Origin: Psychroserpens jangbogonensis
Lineage (GTDB): Bacteria; Bacteroidota; Bacteroidia; Flavobacteriales; Flavobacteriaceae
Reading direction: 5' to 3'
NCBI RefSeq assembly: GCF_000797465.1
Contig: NZ_JSWG01000012.1
Span: 294,233 to 358,232 of the forward strand
Length of the DNA stretch: 64,000 nt
Each line of letters starts with the position of its first letter. The first letter of the stretch is position 1. The translations under genes and the position numbers were made by a program. Below are positions 27,791 through 36,951 of this stretch, in pieces. Below the pieces are notes generated by a model. The model made no database searches. It was not told where the DNA came from and saw only the letters and a program-made list of their open reading frames with translations.

Positions 27791-27852
27791 ATTTTAATTT
27801 TATTTGATTTATTAATTAGCTGGGCAAAAGTAGTGAAAACCATTAAAACTAA

Positions 27853-27884
27853 AAAACCCTTTTGTTTTATTACAAAAGGGTTGT
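27853..27884. terminator. Intrinsic terminator after the soluble pyrophosphatase gene
   Basis: AACCCTTTTG / CAAAAGGGTT with an 8-nt loop between the stop of the 27906-28433 gene and hppA. The gene is on the minus strand, where the A-tract to the left supplies the U-tract. Confidence 0.75.
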
Positions 27885-27905
27885 CTAATAGTTACTATTT
27901 ATTAC

Positions 27906-28433
27906 CTATATAGAAAAGTCTCCATTTGTTTTATGTTCACTGTTTTCGTATCTATCTATACACTTATTGAGAATGTCATAAGCTTCTTCAGCATTTCCCC
28001 AACCACCAACATCTACTTTCTTCTTTTCTAAGTCCTTATACACTTGAAAAAAGTGTGTAATTTCTTTTATTCTATGTGGATTTAAATCGTCAATATCATT
28101 GTAAGTATTCCAAATAGGATCAGTAACTGGTACACAAATTAATTTTTCATCTGGTCCTTTTTCATCTGCCATATGGAATACACCAATTGGCTTTACCTCC
28201 ATCACACACATTGGAAAAGTAGGTTCTGAACCCATTACCAACACATCTAAAGGATCACCATCTAAGGCTAAAGTTTCTGGTATAAACCCATAATCTCCAG
28301 GATACATCATGGATGAAAATAGCATACGGTCAAAACGTATTTTATTGAGTTCAAAATCGTATTCATATTTATTTCGGCTCCCTTTTGGGATTTCTATCAA
28401 TACATCAAACGTTAGTTTTCCTGCTGGTGTCAT
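27906..28433 (-). CDS. ppa: Soluble inorganic pyrophosphatase (family I)
   Basis: A 175-residue cytosolic Mg2+-dependent enzyme that hydrolyses PPi and so drives biosynthetic reactions. Signature elements are EIPKGSRNKYEYD (substrate Lys/Arg), YPGDYGFIPETLALDGDPLDVLV (the catalytic Asp triad region) and KDLEKKKVDVGGWG. The length is typical. It is followed by hppA in the same orientation but separated by a terminator, so the two PPi-consuming enzymes are neighbours yet probably separate units. One dissipates PPi as heat, the other conserves it as an ion gradient. Confidence 0.95.
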   Translation of the reverse strand: MTPAGKLTFDVLIEIPKGSRNKYEYDFELNKIRFDRMLFSSMMYPGDYGFIPETLALDGDPLDVLVMGSEPTFPMCVMEVKPIGVFHMADEKGPDEKLICVPVTDPIWNTYNDIDDLNPHRIKEITHFFQVYKDLEKKKVDVGGWGNAEEAYDILNKCIDRYENSEHKTNGDFSI

Positions 28434-28596
28434 ATCTTAAATTTTTGGGGTACAAAGATAATGCTTTGTTGAGCGTTGGGCAATTAAAAACACCTATGAT
28501 TTTAAATTTAAGAACCGTGTGCAAAAGTTCCGGAAATCTGGAAGACGGAAACAGATAATGTGTATCTTTATCGAGATTTAATCAGTTAACTACAAT

Positions 28597-28923
28597 ATGG
28601 AAAAAACAGAATTTCTTGCAAAAAATATCTTTCTAAACTTAGAAAACCTAAATAAAGAATCTGACTCTGATTCAATATCCTATTTTTCCGAAGCTGATTT
28701 TGCAATTGTCTTAGAACGAATCGAGAAATTTGGAATTGGTATCTATGAAATTGAACCTCGTCTGAAAGGAGCATCCTTTGATGTGAAACTAAATGAAGAC
28801 TATAGAAAAAAAGCCACTGATCCAAAATGGTACAATAGGGCGTTTTTTGAATTCAAAAAAACCCAAACTGACCTTCAGTACTCAGCCAAATATAAAATCT
28901 CAGATAAATTACTGAATAGATAG
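28597..28923 (+). CDS. Small conserved-type cytosolic protein of unknown function
   Basis: A 108-residue protein, acidic N-terminus, basic C-terminus, no signal peptide and no TM segment. Its recognisable core is YFSEADFAIVLERIEKFGIGIYEIEPRLKG and then KWYNRAFFEFKKTQ, which has the balanced composition of a real protein. An overlapping antisense frame (28586-28825) has much less natural composition. No family could be named. It stands alone between convergent and divergent genes. Confidence 0.65.
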   Translation: MEKTEFLAKNIFLNLENLNKESDSDSISYFSEADFAIVLERIEKFGIGIYEIEPRLKGASFDVKLNEDYRKKATDPKWYNRAFFEFKKTQTDLQYSAKYKISDKLLNR

Positions 28924-28986
28924 GTTACACAATTACCAACAACCAGTATTGTTAGTCCAAACTTCTATTTAGAGAATAAAAAACTG

Positions 28987-31518
28987 CTAGAAATAAAAAC
29001 CAAAACTTCCCGTTATTCCAAAACGTCTAGCATCAGTATTATCGAAGTAGTTACCTCTAAAATTGAAGTCGATTCTTAGTATTTTAAATATGTTAGCAAC
29101 ACCAAAACTGTATTCATAATAAATACGACTATTCGGTGCAATTAATGGAATTTCAACTGGGTTTCCAGTCGTATTTAAAGCTATGTTTTCATCAGACAAA
29201 TCTCCCCAAACACCCCTTAAACCAAGAACAAACCTTAAGTTGTACTTCTTTAAAAACGGAATTCTCGAAAATAAGCGTCCATTAAAATTATGCTCAATAT
29301 GCATCGAAGTATACGTATCGGTTACGAACTCATAAAAATCAAGTTGTGGAAAGGTATTGTAAATTGAAAAATAGGTCTGATTCCCTGGTACGACACTTAA
29401 TAATCCTAAAGGCACTTCGCCAAAAGTTTTCCCTGCCTCTAAAGACGTTGTCAAACGACCAAAACCTCCAACTTGCCATGGTTGAATATAAGAGAACTGA
29501 ACTTTAGTATAGTCAAAATCACTATTCATTACACCTTCAATACCTTGACTAACCTGAGTAAATAATCTTGCAAAATTCTCGTTCTTTTCCTTACGCTCTA
29601 CACCATAACCTGTCATTTGACGCTTTGGATAATAGGCTAGTGAAAATCGTGTTTCAAACTGTTTTAATTCTGACGACACTCCATTTGGTGCTGACGGATC
29701 GTTATAATCCAAACTAAATGTTGGTGAAGCCGATTCTAAAGTACGATAACTGGCATTTAATCTGAAACCAAAATTTCGTACTGGTTCCATCTCAAAACCA
29801 ATTGTTGTTAAATTGAGACTGGTTAACTTATCATTGGTTCCTGCAGTAAACACAGCATTAGATGCGAGACTTCGTCCAAGAACATCTGTAGAACTAGTTA
29901 AACTAGCTCCTATTTGTTCTACATCACGTCGATGACCTCCAAATAGGATAAACCTACTCTTTTTATTCAGTAACCATTTACCTGAAATTCCGTATTTAAA
30001 CTTTTCATCTTTAAAACCATAAGCTACAAAACCTTCTAGTCTCCATAAATCATTTCGACTAAAATAGGTTCTTCCTCCTGTTCTCAAACGCAGTCCTTCG
30101 ACATCATTGTATCCAAATGTGGAGAAAATTGGTCCGTAATCAAAATTAATACTTGGGAATTCTACATAACCAGAGGCTAGAATACTTCCTATATTATAAA
30201 GACGCTTAAACTTCTTAACTGTTTTAAGCGTGTCTAACATTTTATAAACTCCTTTTTCGTCTTTATTTAGAGATTCTAATCTGTTTTGTTCCCAAAACTC
30301 ATCATCACGATTGTATACATCTTCATCGAAAAAATAGACTTCTTCATCATAAAATGACTCTTCTTTAGGCTCGTCAAATACGTAATTTTCGTATAGTGTT
30401 GTTCGCTTTCCGTAGACACCACGAGATTTTTCCTTTTTATTTAAAGCAAAATCAGACAGCATGTAATCACGCTTAATTAAGAATACAGAATCATTTAAAA
30501 CTTCAAACTCTTGCTCTATATAAATTTCTTTTACCCAGTTTATGTTTGCGCTTTTAGACGCTTGCAAATTGATGTCCTTAATCGCATACGTAGAATCATT
30601 TACCCAAAAATCACCTTTAAAAGTCAGTTCATTTTTACGTCGTGGGTAATAGATGATGTTATAACACCATTTGTTATCAATAAATGCACTGTCAGAAAGC
30701 ACATAATTATAGGTTTGAATTCCTGTTCGTGATAACGGACTCACAAAACTCTTATCGAAAAACTTTAGATAGTTCTCATAAACATCAAAATCTGCATATA
30801 AGTCATCTATAAAATCAATAATTACCTGATTATTATTAAATCCTGAATTTTTATTTCCTTTAAGATCTTCCTTCTCTTTGTTTAATTGATTATCTCCATA
30901 AACTGTACTTACTGCTTCGTTTATAAAAATTGGTAAATAAGTTTTACCAGTTACGCTAGAGGTATCAACTTCTTCAAAAACAAATTCCATACCTCTAAAT
31001 AGCTTACTTTTTATAAGAGCACTATCAATGGTATTAAGATCAAATTCTACTTTTTCGTATTTATCGTATTCGTATTGTTTAAACTGACTCAAGCCATTTT
31101 GCCGTTTGCGCTCCCATATTTTCTTTAGGATTCTAATGGCAGGATTTTCTGAAGCTTTTTTTGATTGTTTTCCAGATACAATAACAACTTCGTCAAGTGC
31201 TGAAGCTTCTTCTTTAAGGATAAACCTCAAGTCATAGTTCACCTTTTTATCAAGTACTATTTCCTTTATTTCGTACCCTAAGAACGAGATGATAACAGTA
31301 TCCCAAGTGTTTTCAGATTCTAAATAAAAACGTCCGTCTTCATTTGTTATAGTACCTTCAGTTGAGCCTTTAAATATCACATTTGCAAATGCTACAGGCT
31401 CGTTGTTTTCATCAAACACAAGGCCACTAACCTTGGTTTGTGAGAAACCAAAAAGTATTCCGAAGAAAAAGAAAAAAAGAAGTAGTTTAAAATTCATAGG
31501 CAAAAACTTCATCAGCAA
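28987..31518 (-). CDS. DUF5686 outer-membrane protein with carboxypeptidase-like regulatory domain
   Basis: An 843-residue exported protein. A signal peptide (residues 8-26, NFKLLLFFFFFGILFGFSQ) precedes a CarboxypepD_reg-like domain (about 28-110: TKVSGLVFDENNEPVAFANVIFKG). A long DUF5686 region (about 130-843) ends in repeated amphipathic beta-strands and a terminal aromatic strand (GITGSFGFYF), as expected for an outer-membrane barrel. The function of DUF5686 proteins is not known; they are common in Bacteroidota and are probably surface or transport proteins. The most natural start is the Met at 31497, immediately before the signal peptide, rather than the one at 31518. Confidence 0.87.
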   Translation of the reverse strand: MLMKFLPMNFKLLLFFFFFGILFGFSQTKVSGLVFDENNEPVAFANVIFKGSTEGTITNEDGRFYLESENTWDTVIISFLGYEIKEIVLDKKVNYDLRFILKEEASALDEVVIVSGKQSKKASENPAIRILKKIWERKRQNGLSQFKQYEYDKYEKVEFDLNTIDSALIKSKLFRGMEFVFEEVDTSSVTGKTYLPIFINEAVSTVYGDNQLNKEKEDLKGNKNSGFNNNQVIIDFIDDLYADFDVYENYLKFFDKSFVSPLSRTGIQTYNYVLSDSAFIDNKWCYNIIYYPRRKNELTFKGDFWVNDSTYAIKDINLQASKSANINWVKEIYIEQEFEVLNDSVFLIKRDYMLSDFALNKKEKSRGVYGKRTTLYENYVFDEPKEESFYDEEVYFFDEDVYNRDDEFWEQNRLESLNKDEKGVYKMLDTLKTVKKFKRLYNIGSILASGYVEFPSINFDYGPIFSTFGYNDVEGLRLRTGGRTYFSRNDLWRLEGFVAYGFKDEKFKYGISGKWLLNKKSRFILFGGHRRDVEQIGASLTSSTDVLGRSLASNAVFTAGTNDKLTSLNLTTIGFEMEPVRNFGFRLNASYRTLESASPTFSLDYNDPSAPNGVSSELKQFETRFSLAYYPKRQMTGYGVERKEKNENFARLFTQVSQGIEGVMNSDFDYTKVQFSYIQPWQVGGFGRLTTSLEAGKTFGEVPLGLLSVVPGNQTYFSIYNTFPQLDFYEFVTDTYTSMHIEHNFNGRLFSRIPFLKKYNLRFVLGLRGVWGDLSDENIALNTTGNPVEIPLIAPNSRIYYEYSFGVANIFKILRIDFNFRGNYFDNTDARRFGITGSFGFYF

Positions 31519-31591
31519 TCAAGTAAAAAGGTGTTATTGAAGTTTATTAACGCAAAAAATTACGATTTATTAGATGGTTTATAAAAACCTA

Positions 31592-32575
31592 TTATGCATT
31601 TATATACATTACTTTTTTGACAGCTTTAATAACCTCATCTTTGTTTGGCAACCATTGTTCTAGCAATACTGGCGAATATGGCGCAGGTGTATCTGCTGTA
31701 TTAATTTTTACAACTGGAGCATCTAAATAATCAAAGGCTTCAGATTGCACAAGGTATGTAATTTCAGTTGAAACATTTCCAAAAGGCCAAGCTTCTTCTA
31801 AAATCACTAAACGATTTGTTTTCTTAACAGACTTCACAATAGCTTCTCTATCCAAAGGACGAATAGTTCTCAAATCGATAATCTCGCAAGAAATACCTTC
31901 TTTTTCTAATTCGTCTGCTGCTTTGTATGCTTCCTTAATAATCTTTCCAAAAGAAACAATAGTGACATCTGTACCTTCACGCTTGATATCTGCAACTCCC
32001 AACGGAATAGTGTATTCTCCTTCTGGAACTTCTCCTTTATCACCATACATTTGCTCACTTTCCATAAAAATTACTGGATCATCATCACGAATAGCAGATT
32101 TCAATAAGCCTTTTGCATCATATACATTAGAAGGAACAACCACTTTTAATCCTGGTGTGTTTGCAAACCAGCTTTCAAATGCTTGAGAGTGTGTTGCTGC
32201 CAACTGACCAGCAGATGCTGTAGGACCACGAAATACAATTGGACACTTAAATTGTCCACCAGACATTTGTCTAATTTTGGCTGCGTTATTTATAATTTGA
32301 TCAATACCAACTAACGAGAAGTTAAAGGTCATGTATTCTACGATAGGACGATTCCCTGTCATTGTAGAACCAATTGCTATACCAGCAAAACCAAGTTCAG
32401 CAATTGGTGTATCAATAACACGTTTTGCGCCAAACTCATCTAACATACCTTTTGAAGCTTTATATGCTCCGTTGTATTCTGCAACTTCCTCTCCCATTAA
32501 GTAAATGCTCTCATCTCTGCGCATTTCTTCACTCATGGCTTCACAAATAGCTTCTCTAAATTGAATTGTCTTCAT
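31592..32575 (-). CDS. pdhB: Pyruvate dehydrogenase E1 component, beta subunit
   Basis: A 327-residue protein. Together with an alpha subunit (not in this window) it forms the TPP-dependent E1 of the pyruvate dehydrogenase complex. Typical segments are REAICEAMSEEMRRDESIYLMGEEVAEYNGAYK (TPP-binding Glu region), AELGFAGIAIGSTMTGNRPIVEYM, GPTASAGQLAATHSQAFESW and VILEEAWPFGNVSTEI. It could in principle serve a branched-chain 2-oxo acid complex, but the GNVSTEI and GEEVAEYNGAY wording fits PdhB. It is monocistronic here, 333 bp from the divergent etfBA. Confidence 0.92.
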   Translation of the reverse strand: MKTIQFREAICEAMSEEMRRDESIYLMGEEVAEYNGAYKASKGMLDEFGAKRVIDTPIAELGFAGIAIGSTMTGNRPIVEYMTFNFSLVGIDQIINNAAKIRQMSGGQFKCPIVFRGPTASAGQLAATHSQAFESWFANTPGLKVVVPSNVYDAKGLLKSAIRDDDPVIFMESEQMYGDKGEVPEGEYTIPLGVADIKREGTDVTIVSFGKIIKEAYKAADELEKEGISCEIIDLRTIRPLDREAIVKSVKKTNRLVILEEAWPFGNVSTEITYLVQSEAFDYLDAPVVKINTADTPAPYSPVLLEQWLPNKDEVIKAVKKVMYINA

Positions 32576-32815
32576 GTATCAGTTTTTTAATCGAATAGCA
32601 AAAGTAATAATTATTGATAATAAATCTACATAAAATTAAGCCCGAAAATGGTATCAAAACTTTACTGTCAGTTATTTAAAAGAGATTTCAGCCTATTCAA
32701 TTCTAAAAGCAAGGCCGCGAAATATTTTTTTGAGCACAAAAAATTGAATAATTAGTGATATATGCCAATAATTCTGAAGAATTCTTAGACATAATGATTA
32801 AAACTAAAGTTTTTA

Positions 32816-32847
32816 TGAATTTTACTATGCGTGCATAGTAAAATTCA
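32816..32847. promoter_or_regulatory. 32-bp perfect palindromic operator (site 2, etfBA)
   Basis: Fifteen-base arms around a central GT, perfectly complementary. The core TTACTATGCGTGCATAGTAA is shared with site 1 at 22171-22196 except for one symmetric pair. It lies 61-92 bp upstream of the etfB ATG and would cover the -33 region of the promoter box at 32860-32867. Confidence 0.75.
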
Positions 32848-32859
32848 AATTATTATAAT

Positions 32860-32867
32860 TATCTTCG
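32860..32867 (+). promoter_or_regulatory. Candidate -7 box TATCTTCG of etfBA
   Basis: One mismatch to TAnnTTTG. It is placed 12 bp after the operator and 41 bp before the start codon. Confidence 0.4.
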
Positions 32868-32908
32868 TGCACTAGAAAAAATATACACTCAAAATAAATT
32901 ATTTCGAT

Positions 32909-33655
32909 ATGAAAATATTAGTATGTATTAGTCACGTACCTGATACGACTTCAAAGATTAATTTCACCGAAAACGATACTAAATTTGACACTAATGGTGT
33001 CCAATTTGTAATTAATCCAAATGACGAATTTGGTTTAACTCGTGCCATGTGGTTTAAAGAAAAACAAGCCGCAAACGTTACTGTTATAAATGTTGGTGGA
33101 CCAGAAACAGAACCTACACTTCGTAAAGCTTTAGCTATTGGTGCAGATGCAGCAATACGAGTAAACACAGAAGCCAAAGATGGTTTTCAAGTCGCTAAAG
33201 AAATAGCAAATGTTGTTAAAGATGGAGGATACGATTTAGTGATTGCTGGCCGTGAATCTATTGATTACAATGGTGGAATGGTACCAGGAATGATAGCTGC
33301 TTTAACCAATGCAAATTTTGTTACTAACTGTATTAGTTTAGATGTTGATGGCACAAGTGCTACAGCAATGCGTGAGATTGATGGCGGAAAAGAAACCGTT
33401 TCAACAAGCTTGCCTTTAGTCATTGGTGGTCAAAAAGGATTGGTAGAGGAAAGTGACCTTCGTATTCCTAACATGAGAGGAATTATGATGGCACGTCAAA
33501 AACCATTGTCGGTTGTTGAACCTACAAATGCTGCGGCAGAAACTTCGTCTGTTAAATTTGAAAAGCCCGCTCCAAAAGGTGCTGTGACTTTAGTTGATGC
33601 AGATAATATTGATGAATTGATCAATTTACTTCACAACGAAGCTAAAGTGATTTAA
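32909..33655 (+). CDS. etfB: Electron transfer flavoprotein, beta subunit
   Basis: A 248-residue cytosolic subunit of the ETF heterodimer, which accepts electrons from acyl-CoA dehydrogenases and passes them to the quinone pool through ETF:quinone oxidoreductase. Family features are MKILVCISHVPDT, FVINPNDEFGLTRAMWFKE, KALAIGADAAIRV, GRESIDYNGGMVPGMIA and LPLVIGGQKGL. The length is usual. It is the first gene of a two-gene operon (21 bp before etfA) under the palindromic operator shared with the dienoyl-CoA reductase gene. Confidence 0.95.
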   Translation: MKILVCISHVPDTTSKINFTENDTKFDTNGVQFVINPNDEFGLTRAMWFKEKQAANVTVINVGGPETEPTLRKALAIGADAAIRVNTEAKDGFQVAKEIANVVKDGGYDLVIAGRESIDYNGGMVPGMIAALTNANFVTNCISLDVDGTSATAMREIDGGKETVSTSLPLVIGGQKGLVEESDLRIPNMRGIMMARQKPLSVVEPTNAAAETSSVKFEKPAPKGAVTLVDADNIDELINLLHNEAKVI

Positions 33656-33676
33656 TTAACCCAAAAAAAGAAAAAC

Positions 33677-34639
33677 ATGTCAGTTTTAGTATATACAGAA
33701 TCAGAACAAGGAAAATTTAAAAAAACAGCTTTCGAAGCGGCTTCTTACGCCAAAGCTGTTGCAGATCAAATGGGCACTACAGTTACTGCTGTAACAATAA
33801 ATGCCAATGACACTTCAGAATTAGGAAATTATGGAGTTGATAAAGTATTAAATATAAATAATGGTGATTTAAACACATTCAATGCTAATTCTTATGCGAG
33901 TTCAATTGAGCAAGCTGCTAAGCAAGAAGGTTCAGACGTTGTGATTGTTAGTTCAAGTGCAGACAGCAAATACTTAGCTCCAATTTTAGCAATTGGTTTA
34001 GATGCTGGTTTCGCTTCTAACGTTGTTGAAGCGCCTTCTAGCACAGCACCATTTACTATAAAACGTACTGCGTTTACAAACAAAGCATTTAATATGACCA
34101 CTATTGACACAGCTGTAAAAGTTATTGGTGTTTCAAAAAATGCATTTGGTTTGGTTGAATCAAATGGAAGTGCAACTTCAGAAGATTTTTCTCCTGCAAT
34201 TCCAGCAGCTGGAGTAGCAGTTGAGTCAATAGATAGAGCAACAGATAAAGTAACTATAGCAGATGCAGAGATTGTTGTTTCAGCAGGAAGAGGCTTAAAA
34301 GGTCCTGAGAATTGGGGTATGATAGAAGAATTAGCTGATGTTTTAGGTGCAGCAACTGCATGTTCTAAACCAGTTTCTGATTTAGGATGGAGACCACATG
34401 GAGAACATGTTGGACAAACAGGAAAACCTGTAGCATCTAACTTATATATCGCTATTGGTATTTCGGGAGCTATTCAGCATTTAGCAGGAATTAATGCTTC
34501 AAAAGTAAAAGTCGTTATCAATACAGATCCAGAAGCACCTTTCTTTAAAGCTGCAGATTATGGTATTGTTGGTGATGCCTTTGAAGTTGTACCAACACTC
34601 ATCGAAAAATTAAAAGCATTTAAAGCTCAAAACGCATAA
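33677..34639 (+). CDS. etfA: Electron transfer flavoprotein, alpha subunit
   Basis: A 320-residue subunit carrying the C-terminal FAD-binding domain: VVSAGRGLKGPENWGMIEELADVLGAATACSKPVSDLGW, GQTGKPVASNLYIAIGISGAIQHLAG and INTDPEAPFFKAADYGIVGDAFEVVP. The N-terminal part (1-190) packs against EtfB. With EtfB it links fatty-acid and amino-acid dehydrogenases to the respiratory chain. It is transcribed with etfB and followed by a 114-bp gap containing a separate promoter for the next gene. Confidence 0.95.
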   Translation: MSVLVYTESEQGKFKKTAFEAASYAKAVADQMGTTVTAVTINANDTSELGNYGVDKVLNINNGDLNTFNANSYASSIEQAAKQEGSDVVIVSSSADSKYLAPILAIGLDAGFASNVVEAPSSTAPFTIKRTAFTNKAFNMTTIDTAVKVIGVSKNAFGLVESNGSATSEDFSPAIPAAGVAVESIDRATDKVTIADAEIVVSAGRGLKGPENWGMIEELADVLGAATACSKPVSDLGWRPHGEHVGQTGKPVASNLYIAIGISGAIQHLAGINASKVKVVINTDPEAPFFKAADYGIVGDAFEVVPTLIEKLKAFKAQNA

Positions 34640-34650
34640 TTTTTTTTAAA

Positions 34651-34679
34651 TTGTGTTTTGAAAGGACTGTTTAGATTTG
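34651..34679 (+). promoter_or_regulatory. Predicted promoter of the bifunctional nuclease gene
   Basis: TTG at 34651-34653, 18 bp spacing, then TAGATTTG at 34672-34679, a perfect match to the Bacteroidota -7 consensus. The ATG is at 34754. Confidence 0.55.
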
Positions 34680-34753
34680 ATTCTTTATGCATAAATCTGC
34701 CTTTTGCAGTTGGTAAAGTCCTAATTTAAACGGTTCTTTACGTTTTATATATT

Positions 34754-35362
34754 ATGAGCTTAGTAAAATTAAACATAAAAGGAATTTCATATAGCCAAAC
34801 CCAAAATGGTGCATATGCCTTAATTCTGAATGAGGTTGATGGTGACCGTAAACTTCCAATCGTTATTGGAGCTTTTGAGGCTCAATCTATTGCTATCGCT
34901 TTAGAAAAGGAAATCAGACCTCCAAGACCACTTACTCACGATTTATTTAAAAATTTCGCAGATCGTTTTGATATAGTTGTTAAACAAGTTATCATTCATA
35001 AATTGGTTGATGGTGTTTTCTACTCAAGCTTAATTTGTGAGCGTGATAAAATTGAAGAGATTATTGATGCCAGAACTAGTGACGCTATTGCTTTAGCATT
35101 GCGTTTCCAAGCACCAATATTTACCTATAAAAACATTTTAGATAAAGCTGGTATTTATTTAAAAGTGAACCCTAAAAAAGGAGAAGAAGATCAAGATAGT
35201 ATTTTAGTAGATGATTTTGTTGCTGAAGAAATAGAAGCTAGCGTACAAGAAAACTACAAAGATAAAAGTCTTAAAGAACTTAATACCCTTTTAGATGAAG
35301 CTGTAAATAATGAAGACTATGAAAAAGCAGCTAAAATACGAGACGAAATTTCTAAACGTTAA
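34754..35362 (+). CDS. Bifunctional nuclease domain protein with C-terminal UVR motif
   Basis: A 202-residue protein. Residues 1-130 are a DUF151/bifunctional nuclease domain (KLPIVIGAFEAQSIAIALEKEIRPPRPLTHDL; ARTSDAIALALRFQAPIF). The C-terminal 35 residues form a UvrB/UvrC (UVR) motif helix pair (LKELNTLLDEAVNNEDYEKAAKIRDEIS). This combination is standard in Bacteroidota. DUF151 proteins have reported RNase/DNase activity in plants and mycobacteria, while the role in this phylum is not settled. It is 12 bp upstream of the nucleoside transporter gene. Confidence 0.9.
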   Translation: MSLVKLNIKGISYSQTQNGAYALILNEVDGDRKLPIVIGAFEAQSIAIALEKEIRPPRPLTHDLFKNFADRFDIVVKQVIIHKLVDGVFYSSLICERDKIEEIIDARTSDAIALALRFQAPIFTYKNILDKAGIYLKVNPKKGEEDQDSILVDDFVAEEIEASVQENYKDKSLKELNTLLDEAVNNEDYEKAAKIRDEISKR

Positions 35363-35374
35363 ACACACTTTCAG

Positions 35375-36814
35375 ATGAAACATTTTGTACTAGCTATTGC
35401 AGCTATTTTTTTTGGCATCACAACAACAATAGCGCAAACTTCAGAATCTGTCACCAATAATTCGACAGTTTCAAATATAGCAACAGCAGCACAAGATGTT
35501 ATTATTCCTAGTCAAGGATTTTCAATAGACAGTCTTTGGAGAGGTGTCTTAGGAATGATTACGTTATTATTTATTGCATTCTTATTTAGTAGTAATAAAA
35601 AAGCGATAAACTGGAAAACAGTCGGTATTGGCTTAGGTTTTCAGTTACTTATTGCCGTAGGTGTTTTAAAAGTAACTTTTATCCAAAATATATTCGAATT
35701 CATAGGTCAAAAATTTATTGATTTATTAGAATACACAAGAGCAGGAAGTGAGTTCCTTTTTGGTGGATTTATGGATGTTACCTCTTATGGATTCATATTT
35801 GCGTTTCAAGTATTACCAACCATACTATTCTTTTCTGCATTAACTTCAGTGTTATTTTACTTAGGTATTATTCAAAAAGTAGTAAAAGCTATGGCTTGGT
35901 TATTATCTAAAACATTAAGAATTTCTGGTGCTGAGAGTTTAAGTGTAGCTGGAAATATATTTCTAGGTCAGACTGAAGCTCCTTTGCTGATTAAAGCTTA
36001 TTTAGAAAAAATGAATAAGTCTGAAATCTTATTAGTAATGATTGGTGGAATGGCTACTGTAGCTGGAGCTGTTTTAGCAGCATATATTGGTTTCTTAGGT
36101 GGAGATGATCCAGTTTTAAAACTGAAATTTGCTAAACATTTATTAGCAGCATCTGTTATGGCTGCACCAGGAGCAATTGTAATTTCAAAAATATTATATC
36201 CTCAAACTGAAAAAGTAAATACTGACGTTTCAGTATCTCAAGAAAAAATAGGATCTAATATATTAGATGCCATTGCAAACGGAACAACAGAAGGTTTAAA
36301 ATTAGCTGTAAATGTTGGTGCTATGTTATTAGTATTTGTTGCGTTTATTGCTATGATTAATGGTCTTTTAGGTTGGGTTGGTAATGTCACTTCGCTAAAT
36401 GATGCTATTGCTGGCAATACACCATACGAAAGCCTTTCATTAGAATTAATTTTAGGCTATGCCTTTGCTCCATTAATGTGGTTAATTGGTATCGCAAAAG
36501 AAGACATGGCATTAATGGGTCAGTTATTAGGCATTAAACTTGCAGCTAGTGAATTTGTTGGTTATATTCAATTGGCCGATTTAAAGAATGTAGCGAACTC
36601 AACACACCTCACCTATAACAAGTCTATAATCATGGCAACCTATATGCTTTGTGGCTTTGCAAACTTTGCATCTATAGGTATTCAAATTGGTGGTATTGGA
36701 TCATTAGCTCCAGGGCAAAGAAAACAATTATCAAAATTTGGTATGAAAGCACTTATTGGTGGTACAATTGCATCATTGATTTCTGCAACAATTGCTGGTA
36801 TGATTATCGGATAA
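35375..36814 (+). CDS. NupC-family concentrative nucleoside transporter with N-terminal signal-like extension
   Basis: A 479-residue protein. Residues 1-20 look like a cleavable signal peptide (MKHFVLAIAAIFFGITTTIAQ), then about 45 polar residues precede the usual CNT body with about 10 TM helices. Conserved elements include GAESLSVAGNIFLGQTEAPLLIKAYLEKM, a MATVAGAVLAAYIGFLG helix and LCGFANFASIGIQIGGIGSLAP. It imports nucleosides with H+ or Na+. It lies near thyA and follows the nuclease-domain gene by 12 bp, in keeping with nucleotide salvage. The signal-like extension is not found in proteobacterial NupC. Confidence 0.9.
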   Translation: MKHFVLAIAAIFFGITTTIAQTSESVTNNSTVSNIATAAQDVIIPSQGFSIDSLWRGVLGMITLLFIAFLFSSNKKAINWKTVGIGLGFQLLIAVGVLKVTFIQNIFEFIGQKFIDLLEYTRAGSEFLFGGFMDVTSYGFIFAFQVLPTILFFSALTSVLFYLGIIQKVVKAMAWLLSKTLRISGAESLSVAGNIFLGQTEAPLLIKAYLEKMNKSEILLVMIGGMATVAGAVLAAYIGFLGGDDPVLKLKFAKHLLAASVMAAPGAIVISKILYPQTEKVNTDVSVSQEKIGSNILDAIANGTTEGLKLAVNVGAMLLVFVAFIAMINGLLGWVGNVTSLNDAIAGNTPYESLSLELILGYAFAPLMWLIGIAKEDMALMGQLLGIKLAASEFVGYIQLADLKNVANSTHLTYNKSIIMATYMLCGFANFASIGIQIGGIGSLAPGQRKQLSKFGMKALIGGTIASLISATIAGMIIG

Positions 36815-36951
36815 TACTGAATCATAAATAGTTAATAACTTTTTATATTATCAACGCCTGAAATCATCAAGATTCAAGCCTAATTTTTATTTTTATTTTC
36901 TGAAAAATAGACGTACAATTTAAAGAGATTCCTGTTTTCACGGGACATATT

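Larger units (their letters stand above)
32576..32908. other. Divergent intergenic region between pdhB and etfBA (333 bp)
   Basis: AT-rich with a short GC-richer patch near 32712 (AAGGCCGCG). It contains no ORF or structured RNA that I could recognise. The informative parts are the palindromic operator (32816-32847) and the promoter box before etfB. Confidence 0.6.

Noticed and set aside
28586..28825. 79-codon antisense frame over the 108-aa gene
   Set aside because: Leu/Gln/His-rich with no domain character; the plus-strand frame is much more protein-like.
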